From NCBI RefSeq assembly GCF_900141845.1, contig NZ_FQZB01000003.1, positions 313,709-377,708 on the forward strand: a stretch of 64,000 nt of DNA, written 5' to 3'. The notes beneath the pieces are model-generated. The model worked only from the letters and a program-made list of their open reading frames with translations, ran no database searches and was not told where the DNA came from. The translations under genes were made by a program, and so were the position numbers. This document shows, piece after piece, positions 45,574-53,722 of this stretch. How positions within the stretch are numbered: the first letter of the stretch is position 1; every line of letters begins with the position of its first letter. This stretch comes from Clostridium cavendishii DSM 21758. GTDB taxonomy: Bacteria; Bacillota; Clostridia; Clostridiales; Clostridiaceae.

Positions 45574-46161
45574 TTAACTATATTTAATTATACACATCTT
45601 TTCAATAAAATATTTGAGAAATCTTAAGTCATCAGTTAATTCTGGGTGAAATGATGAAACTAGCATATTCCTTTGTTTCGCTACTACAATTTTATTATCT
45701 ACCTTACATAAAATTTCTACATCATCACTTAATATATCTTTTATTATAGGCGCCCTAATAAATACCATAGGAATAGGTTGATATTTGTCTATTTGTTCTA
45801 TTACTTCAATAGCTTCAAAGCTACCTAATTGTCTACCATAGGCATTTCTTAAAACCTTAATATCCATAACCCCAAAATGTGAAGTAGTATCTCCCTCAAG
45901 TTCCTTCGCTAAAAGAATCATTCCAGCACAGGTTCCCCAAACTGGCAATCCAGAAATAATTAATTCTTTTATTCTGTCAAACATATTTCTATAATCAAGT
46001 AACTTCCTTATAGCCGTACTTTCTCCACCAGGCAATATTAAACCATCTAAATTGTTTAAATCCTTTTCTGTCTTTACACCCACACCCTCATATCCTAATG
46101 TTTTTATCTGATTTATATGCTCTTCAACACCACCCTGTAATGCTAAAACTCCAATAACCAC
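45574..46161 (-). CDS. pdxT: pyridoxal 5'-phosphate synthase glutaminase subunit
   Basis: 195 residues. GVLALQGG at the start, LILPGGEST, catalytic cysteine in WGTCAGM, and SSFHPELTD with the His-Glu pair. It supplies ammonia to PdxS for PLP synthesis. The GTG at 46161 with AGAGG 8 nt upstream is preferred over the TTG at 46170, which abuts that site. It begins 3 bp after pdxS. Confidence 0.93.
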   Translation of the reverse strand: MVIGVLALQGGVEEHINQIKTLGYEGVGVKTEKDLNNLDGLILPGGESTAIRKLLDYRNMFDRIKELIISGLPVWGTCAGMILLAKELEGDTTSHFGVMDIKVLRNAYGRQLGSFEAIEVIEQIDKYQPIPMVFIRAPIIKDILSDDVEILCKVDNKIVVAKQRNMLVSSFHPELTDDLRFLKYFIEKMCIIKYS

Positions 46162-46163
46162 TT

Positions 46164-47033
46164 TTACCAACCTCTTGTTGCATATTTATCATTTAAGTTT
46201 GATATCTCAATTCCAGCCATTGCATCCCCTAAACCTTCAGATATTTCAGCTAGTATTTTGGGATCATTGAAATGAGTAGTAGCCTCCACTATTGCTTTAG
46301 CCATCTTTTCGGGATTCTCAGATTTAAATATCCCAGACCCTACAAAAACTCCATCACAGCCCAATTGCATCATTAACGCTGCATCGGCAGGTGTTGCAAT
46401 ACCTCCTGCTGCAAAATTAACAACAGGTAATTTTTTATTTTCCCAAATATACTCTACTAAATTGAAAGGCGCATTAAATTCTTTGGTAAGTGTCATCAAA
46501 GTTTCTTTAGGTGCAGAAACTATTTTTTGAATACCTTCATTAACAGTTCTCATATGTGTAACTGCCTCTACAACATTTCCAGTCCCAGCTTCACCCTTAG
46601 TTCTAATCATTGCTGCACCTTCACCTATTCTTCTTAAAGCTTCTCCTAAATCTTTTGCACCACAAACAAAAGGTACACTAAAAGTTTTTTTATCAATATG
46701 ATAACGTCCATCAGCTGGTGTCAAAACTTCACTTTCATCTATGAAATCAATATCTAATGCCTGTAAGATTTGTGCTTCTACAATATGTCCTATCCTAACT
46801 TTTGCCATAACAGGTATTGAAACAGCTTGTTGAATTTCTTTTATCATCTTAGGGTCTGACATTCTAGCAACTCCGCCTTGCTTTCTAATATCAGATGGAA
46901 CCCTTTCAAGTGCCATTACTGCACAAGCACCAGCTCTCTCTGCAATCTCTGCTTCTTTGGCATTAGTAACATCCATTATTACTCCACCCTTTAACATTTG
47001 TGCTAGGTTTTTGTTTAAGTTTACTCTCTCCAT
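46164..47033 (-). CDS. pdxS: pyridoxal 5'-phosphate synthase synthase subunit
   Basis: 289 residues, near-full-length PdxS. AERAGACAVMALERVP..., VMAKVRIGH (catalytic lysine) and VNFAAGGIATPADAALMMQLG are hallmark blocks. It makes PLP from ribose-5-phosphate, glyceraldehyde-3-phosphate and ammonia. GGAGGC lies before the ATG. It forms an operon with pdxT; no upstream regulator is evident. Confidence 0.95.
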   Translation of the reverse strand: MERVNLNKNLAQMLKGGVIMDVTNAKEAEIAERAGACAVMALERVPSDIRKQGGVARMSDPKMIKEIQQAVSIPVMAKVRIGHIVEAQILQALDIDFIDESEVLTPADGRYHIDKKTFSVPFVCGAKDLGEALRRIGEGAAMIRTKGEAGTGNVVEAVTHMRTVNEGIQKIVSAPKETLMTLTKEFNAPFNLVEYIWENKKLPVVNFAAGGIATPADAALMMQLGCDGVFVGSGIFKSENPEKMAKAIVEATTHFNDPKILAEISEGLGDAMAGIEISNLNDKYATRGW

Positions 47034-47143
47034 AATAGCCTCCTAAAAAATTTACTATCTTCACAATAGCAAACCAAAAGAATATTTTCAAATGTATGGA
47101 TACACTGTTAATTAAATCAAAAGTTTTTTATCTATAAAAATAA

Positions 47144-47167
47144 AAACACTTGAATGACCAAGTGTTT
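47144..47167 (-). terminator. terminator of the MprF-like gene
   Basis: A 9-bp perfect stem AAACACTTG/CAAGTGTTT with a 6-nt loop, then TTTATTTTTATAG on the minus strand. Confidence 0.8.
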
Positions 47168-47175
47168 AATCTACT

Positions 47176-48720
47176 TTAAGTTTTATTATTATTTAATATA
47201 CTAACAAAAAATTCCTTAACCCCTTTAGTATACTTAGCTTTCATCATTGCATACCCTAATGACGGAATAGATATTTCAGATGAAACCGCTATATATCTAG
47301 ATTCCCACAGTGATGGATTATATTTCTTCTTATAATCATACAATTCTTTAAAATCATAAATAGAATTCATTTTTTTATAAATAAATTTGAACGCCTTATA
47401 TAAAAATGTGCTTTCAGTGTTGTCTTTGTACTCTATGTCTACAAATGGTGCCAAACCTAAGCTAACTTCTTTAACCTTCTCTTCTTTTAAAATTTTACAA
47501 ATCTCTATAACAAGATTTTCTCTAATCCCATAAGGTGCATCTTTACATTCTCTTACCATATCAATAAAATAACCATTTTTAAATTTATATGGTAAACATA
47601 CTACAATTCCTAATACTTTATCATCTATAGTTTTAGCTATAAAATATCTTTTTTCAAAAGGATAATCAAATGAGATTGTTCCTCTCATAAAAGAAAGTTC
47701 ATTGCTTCCTTTCATTTTTAGCCATTCATCAGATATATCGTATATTTGATCTTCAATATACTTATCATGCTTAATAGCTGGTTTATACTCTGTTATTTTT
47801 ATTTCTAGTTTATCTACTTTATCATTAAAACCTATTATAGAATCACTTATATTATAAGTATTTAAATCGATAATAGCTTCCTTTCCACACTCTTGTAATT
47901 TAAATCCAACCTTTTCAAAAACATTTCTATATTTTGAAGATATTTGACAGAAACAACTTGATAATGAACGATTAAAACAATACTCTTTAAACTCCAATAA
48001 AATATCTTCCATCTTAGTAAAATCACATATAGGATCCCCAACTACCATTGCCATATTATTAACTAATACATATCCAATAACACCATCATATCCTTGTGCA
48101 AAAAAGTATTGTCTATTGTTCTCTAAATTTATAGCTGAAACTGGATTTGTTTCAACCCTATTTAATAAATCTTGAACCTTAAGCCGCTCCTCAAAATGAT
48201 GTTCTGACCTTAACACAATAGGCCTTAAAACTAGTAATGTGATTATTAGTATTAAAGAAAGATTTATATAAATAATCATATCACTAAAATTACTTCCCCA
48301 ATTCACTTTAAGTATAACATCTACAATCATCAAAATAGCTAATACAATAGTTGCTTGTTTTAGTCTTATAAAATTTGTTTTCGCTTTAAACCAAGTACTT
48401 TCTAATAATAAAGATATTAATATATAGCCTAATAAAACAATATTTTCTTTAAAATATGCATTTTGAAAAAAATTCCTTATAATAATTAAAAATATAAGAA
48501 ACATATTAACAAGCCAGACAGCTCTTAATCTCCTTAGTAGACCTTGCGTAATAAACATAAAACATAATCCTAATAAAAAATAATTCAGTATGTATATATA
48601 AGAACTATTTATATCAGGGTTTTTGAGCAAATAAAGTGAATATCCTATATTTTTTAATCCTAAAAACAATATTAATAAAATTAAAGAAATAACATGATAT
48701 TTTTTTATAACAGTTTTCAT
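47176..48720 (-). CDS. membrane protein with MprF-type (DUF2156) catalytic domain
   Basis: 514 residues. About six helices in residues 1-175, then a cytoplasmic DUF2156/LPG-synthase C-terminal domain (about 180-505; FFAQGYDGVIGYVLVNNMAMVVGDPIC, SSKYRNVFEKVGFKL). In MprF this domain transfers aminoacyl groups to phosphatidylglycerol, lowering charge and giving resistance to cationic peptides. The membrane part is shorter than in classical MprF (about 840 aa), so flippase activity is unlikely. GGAGGGG precedes the ATG. Confidence 0.8.
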   Translation of the reverse strand: MKTVIKKYHVISLILLILFLGLKNIGYSLYLLKNPDINSSYIYILNYFLLGLCFMFITQGLLRRLRAVWLVNMFLIFLIIIRNFFQNAYFKENIVLLGYILISLLLESTWFKAKTNFIRLKQATIVLAILMIVDVILKVNWGSNFSDMIIYINLSLILIITLLVLRPIVLRSEHHFEERLKVQDLLNRVETNPVSAINLENNRQYFFAQGYDGVIGYVLVNNMAMVVGDPICDFTKMEDILLEFKEYCFNRSLSSCFCQISSKYRNVFEKVGFKLQECGKEAIIDLNTYNISDSIIGFNDKVDKLEIKITEYKPAIKHDKYIEDQIYDISDEWLKMKGSNELSFMRGTISFDYPFEKRYFIAKTIDDKVLGIVVCLPYKFKNGYFIDMVRECKDAPYGIRENLVIEICKILKEEKVKEVSLGLAPFVDIEYKDNTESTFLYKAFKFIYKKMNSIYDFKELYDYKKKYNPSLWESRYIAVSSEISIPSLGYAMMKAKYTKGVKEFFVSILNNNKT

Positions 48721-48991
48721 GGCCCCTCCAAAATACTCTTCTTATTTTAAAATTACCTAAAAAGCAATATAAATTATATAAAATAATATAATTATGTTAC
48801 CCCATACAAAGTAGATTATGTCAATTTATAAAAATTCACTATTTTACAATAAATTCTTCAGGTATCTCTGCTTCCTTAAACGCAAATCCTACACCATTAA
48901 TTGTAAATCATACGAATTTATCCCACATATAACTACTTTATTTATTATAATAGACTACAATAACTATAAATTAAACTGTAATATAAGAAAA

Positions 48992-49029
48992 AAACTACGT
49001 CAAATCTAACTAAAGATTTGACATAGTTT
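48992..49029 (-). terminator. terminator of the DUF5692-like gene
   Basis: A 16-bp stem with one mismatch (AAACTACGTCAAATCT against AGATTTGACATAGTTT) and a 6-nt loop. The minus strand then reads TTTTCTTATA. The rest of 48721-49051 holds only AT-rich sequence. Confidence 0.8.
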
Positions 49030-49051
49030 CTATTATAAAATCAATTATTAA

Positions 49052-49987
49052 TTATACATTTTCTGCAACTACTTGCTTGTATGTTTTAGTATCTGCAAAG
49101 ATTTCATCTTTTAATGGATTAAGCTTATTTTTACGAATCTTATTGAATTGATAAGCTGCTAAAGCAATATTTGCACTTAATGATATTAAGCTTACAATGA
49201 AAAATGCAGTTGAATTATGTGTAGTATGAACAGGAGCTATACGATCTGCAAATTGAGGTATAGTCATGACAAACATAATCCATAAAGCAAGTGTATGCGC
49301 ACGATGTTGTAACCATGCTCCCTTTTTAATAAAGAAAGAAGGGATAGTACATGAAAGCAATAATGCTAGTCCACAATAAAATGAATGATCTGCTATACAA
49401 TTATAAGTATATGCAAAATTCCAGAAATCATAAGCTAGTATCCAAGCCCAGATCATATCTGGCCATATCATATCTTTTGTTTTATCCTTAGATATAAATA
49501 CTCCAGCCCAACCACATATCGTAACTATGTTAAGTAATCCAGCTATACCATTCATTATATTCCATGGTCCTGACATTACCCAAAGGTTATCTACATACGC
49601 TCCATTCCATGCACCATATGAAAAACATTGAAAATCACGAATAGATGCTTCAAGGATATTAACTGCTAATATAACTGCTGGTAATGTTATTGCCCACTTC
49701 TTCTTAGCAAGTGACTTGCTGTATCTAAGAACCATAAACCAAACACAACCTGCTAAAGCCGAGTATGTTTTTACCCAGTTAAACCAAGTTCCTGTTCCAT
49801 ATTCATTTCCTGGTGCTGCAGTTGTTGGCCAAATAAATATTGTTAAAATTATTGGAACAATTACAAAAAGTATAATACCTCCCCATTTAGTCGAACGACC
49901 AAACTCATTAAAAGCCATTAAAGAAAAAAGAACAAAAAGCCAAATTGCCCAACTAGTAAAACTTGTTGCTTCATACAAAAAGCCCAT
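49052..49987 (-). CDS. DUF5692-like polytopic membrane protein
   Basis: 311 residues with about eight membrane segments, strikingly rich in tryptophan (about 18). WFNWVKTYSALAGCVWF, FQCFSYGAWNGAYVDNLWVMSGPWNIMNGIAG and WAWILAYDFWNFAYTYN are typical blocks. I recall this as DUF5692, of unknown function; assignment from memory. The coding DNA is less AT-rich than neighbouring genes. GGAGG lies before the ATG. No partner gene is close. Confidence 0.65.
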   Translation of the reverse strand: MGFLYEATSFTSWAIWLFVLFSLMAFNEFGRSTKWGGIILFVIVPIILTIFIWPTTAAPGNEYGTGTWFNWVKTYSALAGCVWFMVLRYSKSLAKKKWAITLPAVILAVNILEASIRDFQCFSYGAWNGAYVDNLWVMSGPWNIMNGIAGLLNIVTICGWAGVFISKDKTKDMIWPDMIWAWILAYDFWNFAYTYNCIADHSFYCGLALLLSCTIPSFFIKKGAWLQHRAHTLALWIMFVMTIPQFADRIAPVHTTHNSTAFFIVSLISLSANIALAAYQFNKIRKNKLNPLKDEIFADTKTYKQVVAENV

Positions 49988-50068
49988 AATAATTTACCTC
50001 CTAAAAATAAAATATAAAATAAGTATAATTCTCATATTTATCCTAATTTACTTAATGTATAGGTATAT

Positions 50069-50084
50069 ATGAAAACGTTACCTT
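50069..50084 (-). promoter_or_regulatory. candidate cre (CcpA) site upstream of the DUF5692-like gene
   Basis: ATGAAAACGTTACCTT matches the cre consensus WTGNAANCGNWWNCAW except for one base. It is 80 bp before the gene. The rest of 49988-50400 is AT-rich, with a hairpin AAGATTATTTT/AAAATAATCTT (about 50220-50255) and no gene. Confidence 0.3.
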
Positions 50085-50356
50085 CCCCCTATCCTCATAA
50101 TTATATTATACAATGCTATTATGGTCAAATCTTTACATTTTCGATTCTAGCAAATATTGTTTTATTAAAATTCAATGTTTATTAAAATTTATATTATTTA
50201 TTTTTATAAATTCATAACAAAGATTATTTTCTATACGAAATAAAAAATAATCTTATATAATTTTATATAAATAAAAATTCACTACCTTGACTATAAAATT
50301 TTTTAATTTTAAAAAATTATCCATAGATTATATATAATTTTCTCTAAAAAATAAAA

Positions 50357-50379
50357 AGCCCTTGAAAAATCAAGAGGCT
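50357..50379 (-). terminator. terminator of the cbiMQO genes
   Basis: An AGCC-CTTGA / TCAAG-AGGCT stem with AAAA loop and a minus-strand TTTTTATTTTTTAG tail, 20 bp after cbiO. Confidence 0.75.
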
Positions 50380-50400
50380 AATCTTTATTTTAATCTTATA

Positions 50401-51129
50401 TTAAATAATATTATTTTTATATAAAAATTCCGTATCATTAATTATTTCATTGTAATTATCATCTCTAATTATTGTATGATCTTCTGAAAAAACAACTGCT
50501 CTCTTAAATACTCCTTGTACATATTCAAAATCATGAGTAGAACATAAAATTGTTTTCCCTACATTATTTATATTTATCATAAATTCTTTTAAAAATCTCT
50601 TAGTTTTAGGATCAAGTCCATTCATAGGTTCATCAAAAATATATACATCTGGATTTAAAACCACAACTGAAGCAATTGCCACCTTTTTCTTTTCTCCACC
50701 ACTTAAATGATATGGTTGTCTATCTCGTAATTCTTCAATTTTTAGCAGCTTTAAAGTATCCTCTACTCTGTCTTTAACTTCTTCTTCATCCATTCCCATT
50801 TGCCTTGGACCAAATGCAATTTCATCGTAAACATTAGAACAAAATAACTGCACCTCTGAATTTTGGAAAACAAAACCTATTTTTTTATGAAAAGCCTTCG
50901 AAAAACTTTCATTTTGTAATTTCTTATAATTAATTTCTTCTCCTTCAAAAAAATAACTCCCCTCATCTGGTGTTATTAGGCCATTAATTAACTTCATTAA
51001 AGTAGATTTACCACTTCCATTTACTCCTATTAAAGCAATAGCTTCTCCTTCAGCAATATGAAAATTTATATTTTTTAGAGCATATTGTTTAGTCTCATAT
51101 TTATAAGAAACATTCTTTATATCAATCAT
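50401..51129 (-). CDS. cbiO: ECF transporter ATPase (cobalt/nickel)
   Basis: 242 residues. Walker A GVNGSGKST (about 36-44), Q-loop FQNSEVQLF, signature LSGGEKKKVAIASV, Walker B VYIFDEPMNGLDP. The Q-loop and LSGGEKKK are CbiO-type. Start ATG 51129, 4 bp after cbiQ. It powers the CbiMQ transporter. Confidence 0.92.
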   Translation of the reverse strand: MIDIKNVSYKYETKQYALKNINFHIAEGEAIALIGVNGSGKSTLMKLINGLITPDEGSYFFEGEEINYKKLQNESFSKAFHKKIGFVFQNSEVQLFCSNVYDEIAFGPRQMGMDEEEVKDRVEDTLKLLKIEELRDRQPYHLSGGEKKKVAIASVVVLNPDVYIFDEPMNGLDPKTKRFLKEFMININNVGKTILCSTHDFEYVQGVFKRAVVFSEDHTIIRDDNYNEIINDTEFLYKNNII

Positions 51130-51133
51130 AAAA

Positions 51134-51928
51134 TCACAACCTATCAAAGTAAAAATACATTAGTATAAAAGCTAAGTTAAATATAATACAAATATAATCA
51201 GGTAGTTTTAATTTAAACTTCTTATAGACTTTATATTCTCCTATAAAACCTCTACATTCCATTGCACCATGCATTTCTTCTGCCATTTCTTTAGACTTTA
51301 TAAACATAGTTCCTACAATCCCTGAAATTGATGTACTTTTACTATTACTCTTTCCTACAGATCTTAACTTAAGTGCATAAACCATATTCAAGGAAAACTC
51401 ACCCAAAATCAAAATATATTTTATAGTAATATCTAGAACAAATATAAACATATTCGGTACTCTAAATACATTTAATGCACCTATTAAATCATTCCATTGA
51501 GTAGTAAAAGCCAATATATTAACAAAAGCAACAGAAACTAAAATCTTTAGTGTAATCATTAAGATATTATTACCATACCCTAAAAAAATTGATGGCAAAA
51601 AGATAATGAAAGTAAAAACTGCTACTGTTAAACTTACTTTTAAAATATGTTTTATCTCATTAATCCTAAAAAAATTAATTAACACAAGCATAAATACAGT
51701 AACAACTAAAACAAATGTAAAATTTTTTGTTAAAGAAATAAAAGCAATTAATATAAGTGTTGAAATAAGTTTAACTAAAGCATTGATTTCAACTCTCTTT
51801 TTTCTATATTCTGTCTGCTTGGTAAATTTTATAACTATACCTAATATGGAAATAATACTTTTATCTATAAATGCATCTTTATCCTTTGGCGGTACATAAT
51901 CATCTTTTTTTAAAAGCCATTCTGGCAT
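51134..51928 (-). CDS. cbiQ: ECF transporter transmembrane component
   Basis: 264 residues, about five to six membrane helices (about 45-120, 135-185, 245-262). The two Ala-Arg coupling motifs of EcfT proteins are seen in ALKLRSVG and AMECRGF. It couples the ATPase to the CbiM substrate component. It lies 24 bp after cbiM. Confidence 0.9.
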   Translation of the reverse strand: MPEWLLKKDDYVPPKDKDAFIDKSIISILGIVIKFTKQTEYRKKRVEINALVKLISTLILIAFISLTKNFTFVLVVTVFMLVLINFFRINEIKHILKVSLTVAVFTFIIFLPSIFLGYGNNILMITLKILVSVAFVNILAFTTQWNDLIGALNVFRVPNMFIFVLDITIKYILILGEFSLNMVYALKLRSVGKSNSKSTSISGIVGTMFIKSKEMAEEMHGAMECRGFIGEYKVYKKFKLKLPDYICIIFNLAFILMYFYFDRL

Positions 51929-51952
51929 TTATAACTTCCTCTCTTACTGCAC

Positions 51953-52951
51953 TTAATCATTCACGCTTTTAGTATCCTTCTTCATACTTGCTATTATTCT
52001 AAATATTATTAAAAGTATTGCTACTCCTGCAATTGCTGACAGAATATACCCAAAGTTATCTGAAAGTCCTTTAATTGAATACTCTGGCATTAATGTATTA
52101 AAATTAAATCCATTTTCCATTCCCTTAGGTACAAAACCTAATTCCTTACCTCCTGTGATCACTGAACTTATCTCATCAGTTCCCCATTCTCCCCAAGCTG
52201 TTCCTGTAGCTAATAATCCTAAAGGAGTTAAACATACTACTAATATTAAAAAAGCATATATAGGTTTCATCTTTGTAGTAGCGCCTTCATATATACTACC
52301 TGGCGAAACTTTTTTTATAAACCCTAATACTCCAACTGTTATAATTCCTTCTAAAAAGCCTGCAACTAAAAGATGAGGGATAATCATTGATGGTATTGTA
52401 ATTGCTAAAGGATATGGACAATATAATGGCATACCTGCTGCATCTTTAAAAAATAAAGGTTGTATACCAAATTCTATTGACGCACATAATGCTCCAATAT
52501 TTATACCTATATATGCAGCAATAAAAATTGCTATATATTCTGCTTTTTCTGTTCTCAACTTTTCTTTTAAAAATTTATAAACATAATACCCTACAAATGG
52601 AATAGCAAACGCCATATTAAAACAATTTGCTCCAAATGCTAAAATACCCCCATCTCCAAACAATAATGCTTGAATTAAAAGCGCTATAGTTATAGAAATA
52701 CAGGCTGCTTCAGGACCTAAAAGAATAGCTAATAATGTTCCGCCAACGGCATGTCCAGTGGTACCACCTGGTAATGGAATATTAAACATCATTGTTAAGA
52801 ATGAAAGCGATGCCCCTACACCCATAAGTGGCATTTTCTTTCTAGTAACCTCTTTCTTTACTTTTTCAACCGCCTTTTTCCATATTGGAACCATTACTCC
52901 TCCCATAACAGCACATGTTGATGGGCTTAGATAATTGTCTGGAATGTGCAT
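51953..52951 (-). CDS. cbiM: cobalt/nickel ECF substrate component CbiM fused to a CbiN/PDGLE-type domain
   Basis: 332 residues. MHIPDNYLSP is the metal-binding N-terminus (His2) of CbiM/NikM. Membrane helices follow, with PLPGGTTGHAVGG and CFNMAFAIPFVG. The C-terminal part (about 235-330; LGLLATGTAWGEWG) is PDGLE/CbiN-like and replaces a separate cbiN. Co or Ni specificity cannot be decided by eye. A GGGGG site precedes the ATG. It leads the operon with a structured leader. Confidence 0.9.
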   Translation of the reverse strand: MHIPDNYLSPSTCAVMGGVMVPIWKKAVEKVKKEVTRKKMPLMGVGASLSFLTMMFNIPLPGGTTGHAVGGTLLAILLGPEAACISITIALLIQALLFGDGGILAFGANCFNMAFAIPFVGYYVYKFLKEKLRTEKAEYIAIFIAAYIGINIGALCASIEFGIQPLFFKDAAGMPLYCPYPLAITIPSMIIPHLLVAGFLEGIITVGVLGFIKKVSPGSIYEGATTKMKPIYAFLILVVCLTPLGLLATGTAWGEWGTDEISSVITGGKELGFVPKGMENGFNFNTLMPEYSIKGLSDNFGYILSAIAGVAILLIIFRIIASMKKDTKSVND

Positions 52952-52986
52952 TTTTATACCCCCTTAAAATTTAACCATAAAATAAA

Positions 52987-53030
52987 ACCACAAAAATTCG
53001 TAATTGTTTACACCAATCGGTATTTGTGGT
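52987..53030 (-). promoter_or_regulatory. terminator-like hairpin in the cbiM leader
   Basis: An 8-bp stem ACCACAAA/TTTGTGGT with a 28-nt loop, followed on the minus strand by TTTTATTTTATGG, 35 bp before cbiM. An inner ACC-GATT-GGT could form an alternative hairpin. This suggests attenuation of cbiMQO; I do not recognise a known metal or cobalamin riboswitch. Confidence 0.5.
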
Positions 53031-53081
53031 TATTATTCAATAATTAATCTACTTATTAAATTTTCGCATAAAGGTATTTTT

Positions 53082-53126
53082 TACTATATGCAAATTTATA
53101 ATACTATATGCTTTCTAATTTGTAAA
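53082..53126 (-). promoter_or_regulatory. candidate cbiMQO promoter with two operator-like direct repeats
   Basis: Minus-strand -35 TTTACA (53121-53126), 17-bp spacer, -10 TATTAT (53098-53103). TACTATATGC occurs at 53082-53091 and 53102-53111, exactly 20 bp apart (two helical turns), over the -10 and start region. It fits a repressor site; the regulator (a NikR, DtxR or Fur-like) is not in the window. Confidence 0.55.
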
Positions 53127-53271
53127 TACCAAGATATTTTTCCCAATAATTTATAAAAAATAAAATCACTAAAGTTATTATTTTTTTGCACAACCAATCT
53201 TAGTTGTTGTTATTTAATCACAGTTCATTCGATTTTTTATACAGCTTGTCTCCCTGTAATATTCAAATAAT

Positions 53272-53327
53272 ACCTCCTTTGTTCTAATTTCAGTCCTAAA
53301 ATTTAATTTTAGTTTGACAAAGGAGGT
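53272..53327 (-). terminator. long hairpin downstream of ykuS
   Basis: An outer 11-bp stem ACCTCCTTTGT/ACAAAGGAGGT and inner CTAAAATT/AATTTTAG. The minus-strand arm carries AAAGGAGG, a strong ribosome-binding sequence without a good ORF after it. It probably ends the ykuS transcript, though the U-tract is weak. Confidence 0.55.
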
Positions 53328-53362
53328 TTGCTTTGCAATAATTTTGCAACTATAAAAAACTG

Positions 53363-53623
53363 TTATCTAGTGATTTTCTGATCAATTATATTCTTTATAT
53401 CCTCTTGTGTTAATCCTTCTGCATTAATAATAGGAACTTGAGTAAAACTGTCACTAAACCCCATCATGTTTGTATTATAGTTTGCTATAACAATAGCATC
53501 TAAATTATCACACTTTGCAATATTATTCTGAAAATCTTCTCCCAAAATTTCTACTGAATATCCTTGTGAACTTAAGTAGTCTGCAATTGTAGACAAACCC
53601 TTTTGTACGCCAATCTTTTTCAT
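53363..53623 (-). CDS. UPF0180 family protein, YkuS-like
   Basis: 86 residues, the length of B. subtilis YkuS. KKIGVQKGLSTIADYLSSQGY, then LDAIVIANYNTNMMGF, fit UPF0180. Function unknown. GAGGTGA precedes the ATG. Confidence 0.8.
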   Translation of the reverse strand: MKKIGVQKGLSTIADYLSSQGYSVEILGEDFQNNIAKCDNLDAIVIANYNTNMMGFSDSFTQVPIINAEGLTQEDIKNIIDQKITR

Positions 53624-53722
53624 ATATTATCACCTCACTTTTATATTTTCCATTCATATGTACCAATATACATCCCTATTTTTACAAAAATTTATTTTAT
53701 TTTGTAATATATTTGTATCTTT

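Noticed and set aside
48818..49009. 63-codon plus-strand open frame
   Set aside because: No ribosome binding site, low-complexity AT-rich composition and overlap with the terminator of the neighbouring gene.
52952..53360. Cobalamin or NiCo riboswitch upstream of cbiM
   Set aside because: The conserved cobalamin core and the NiCo junction motifs were not found; only unassigned hairpins remain.
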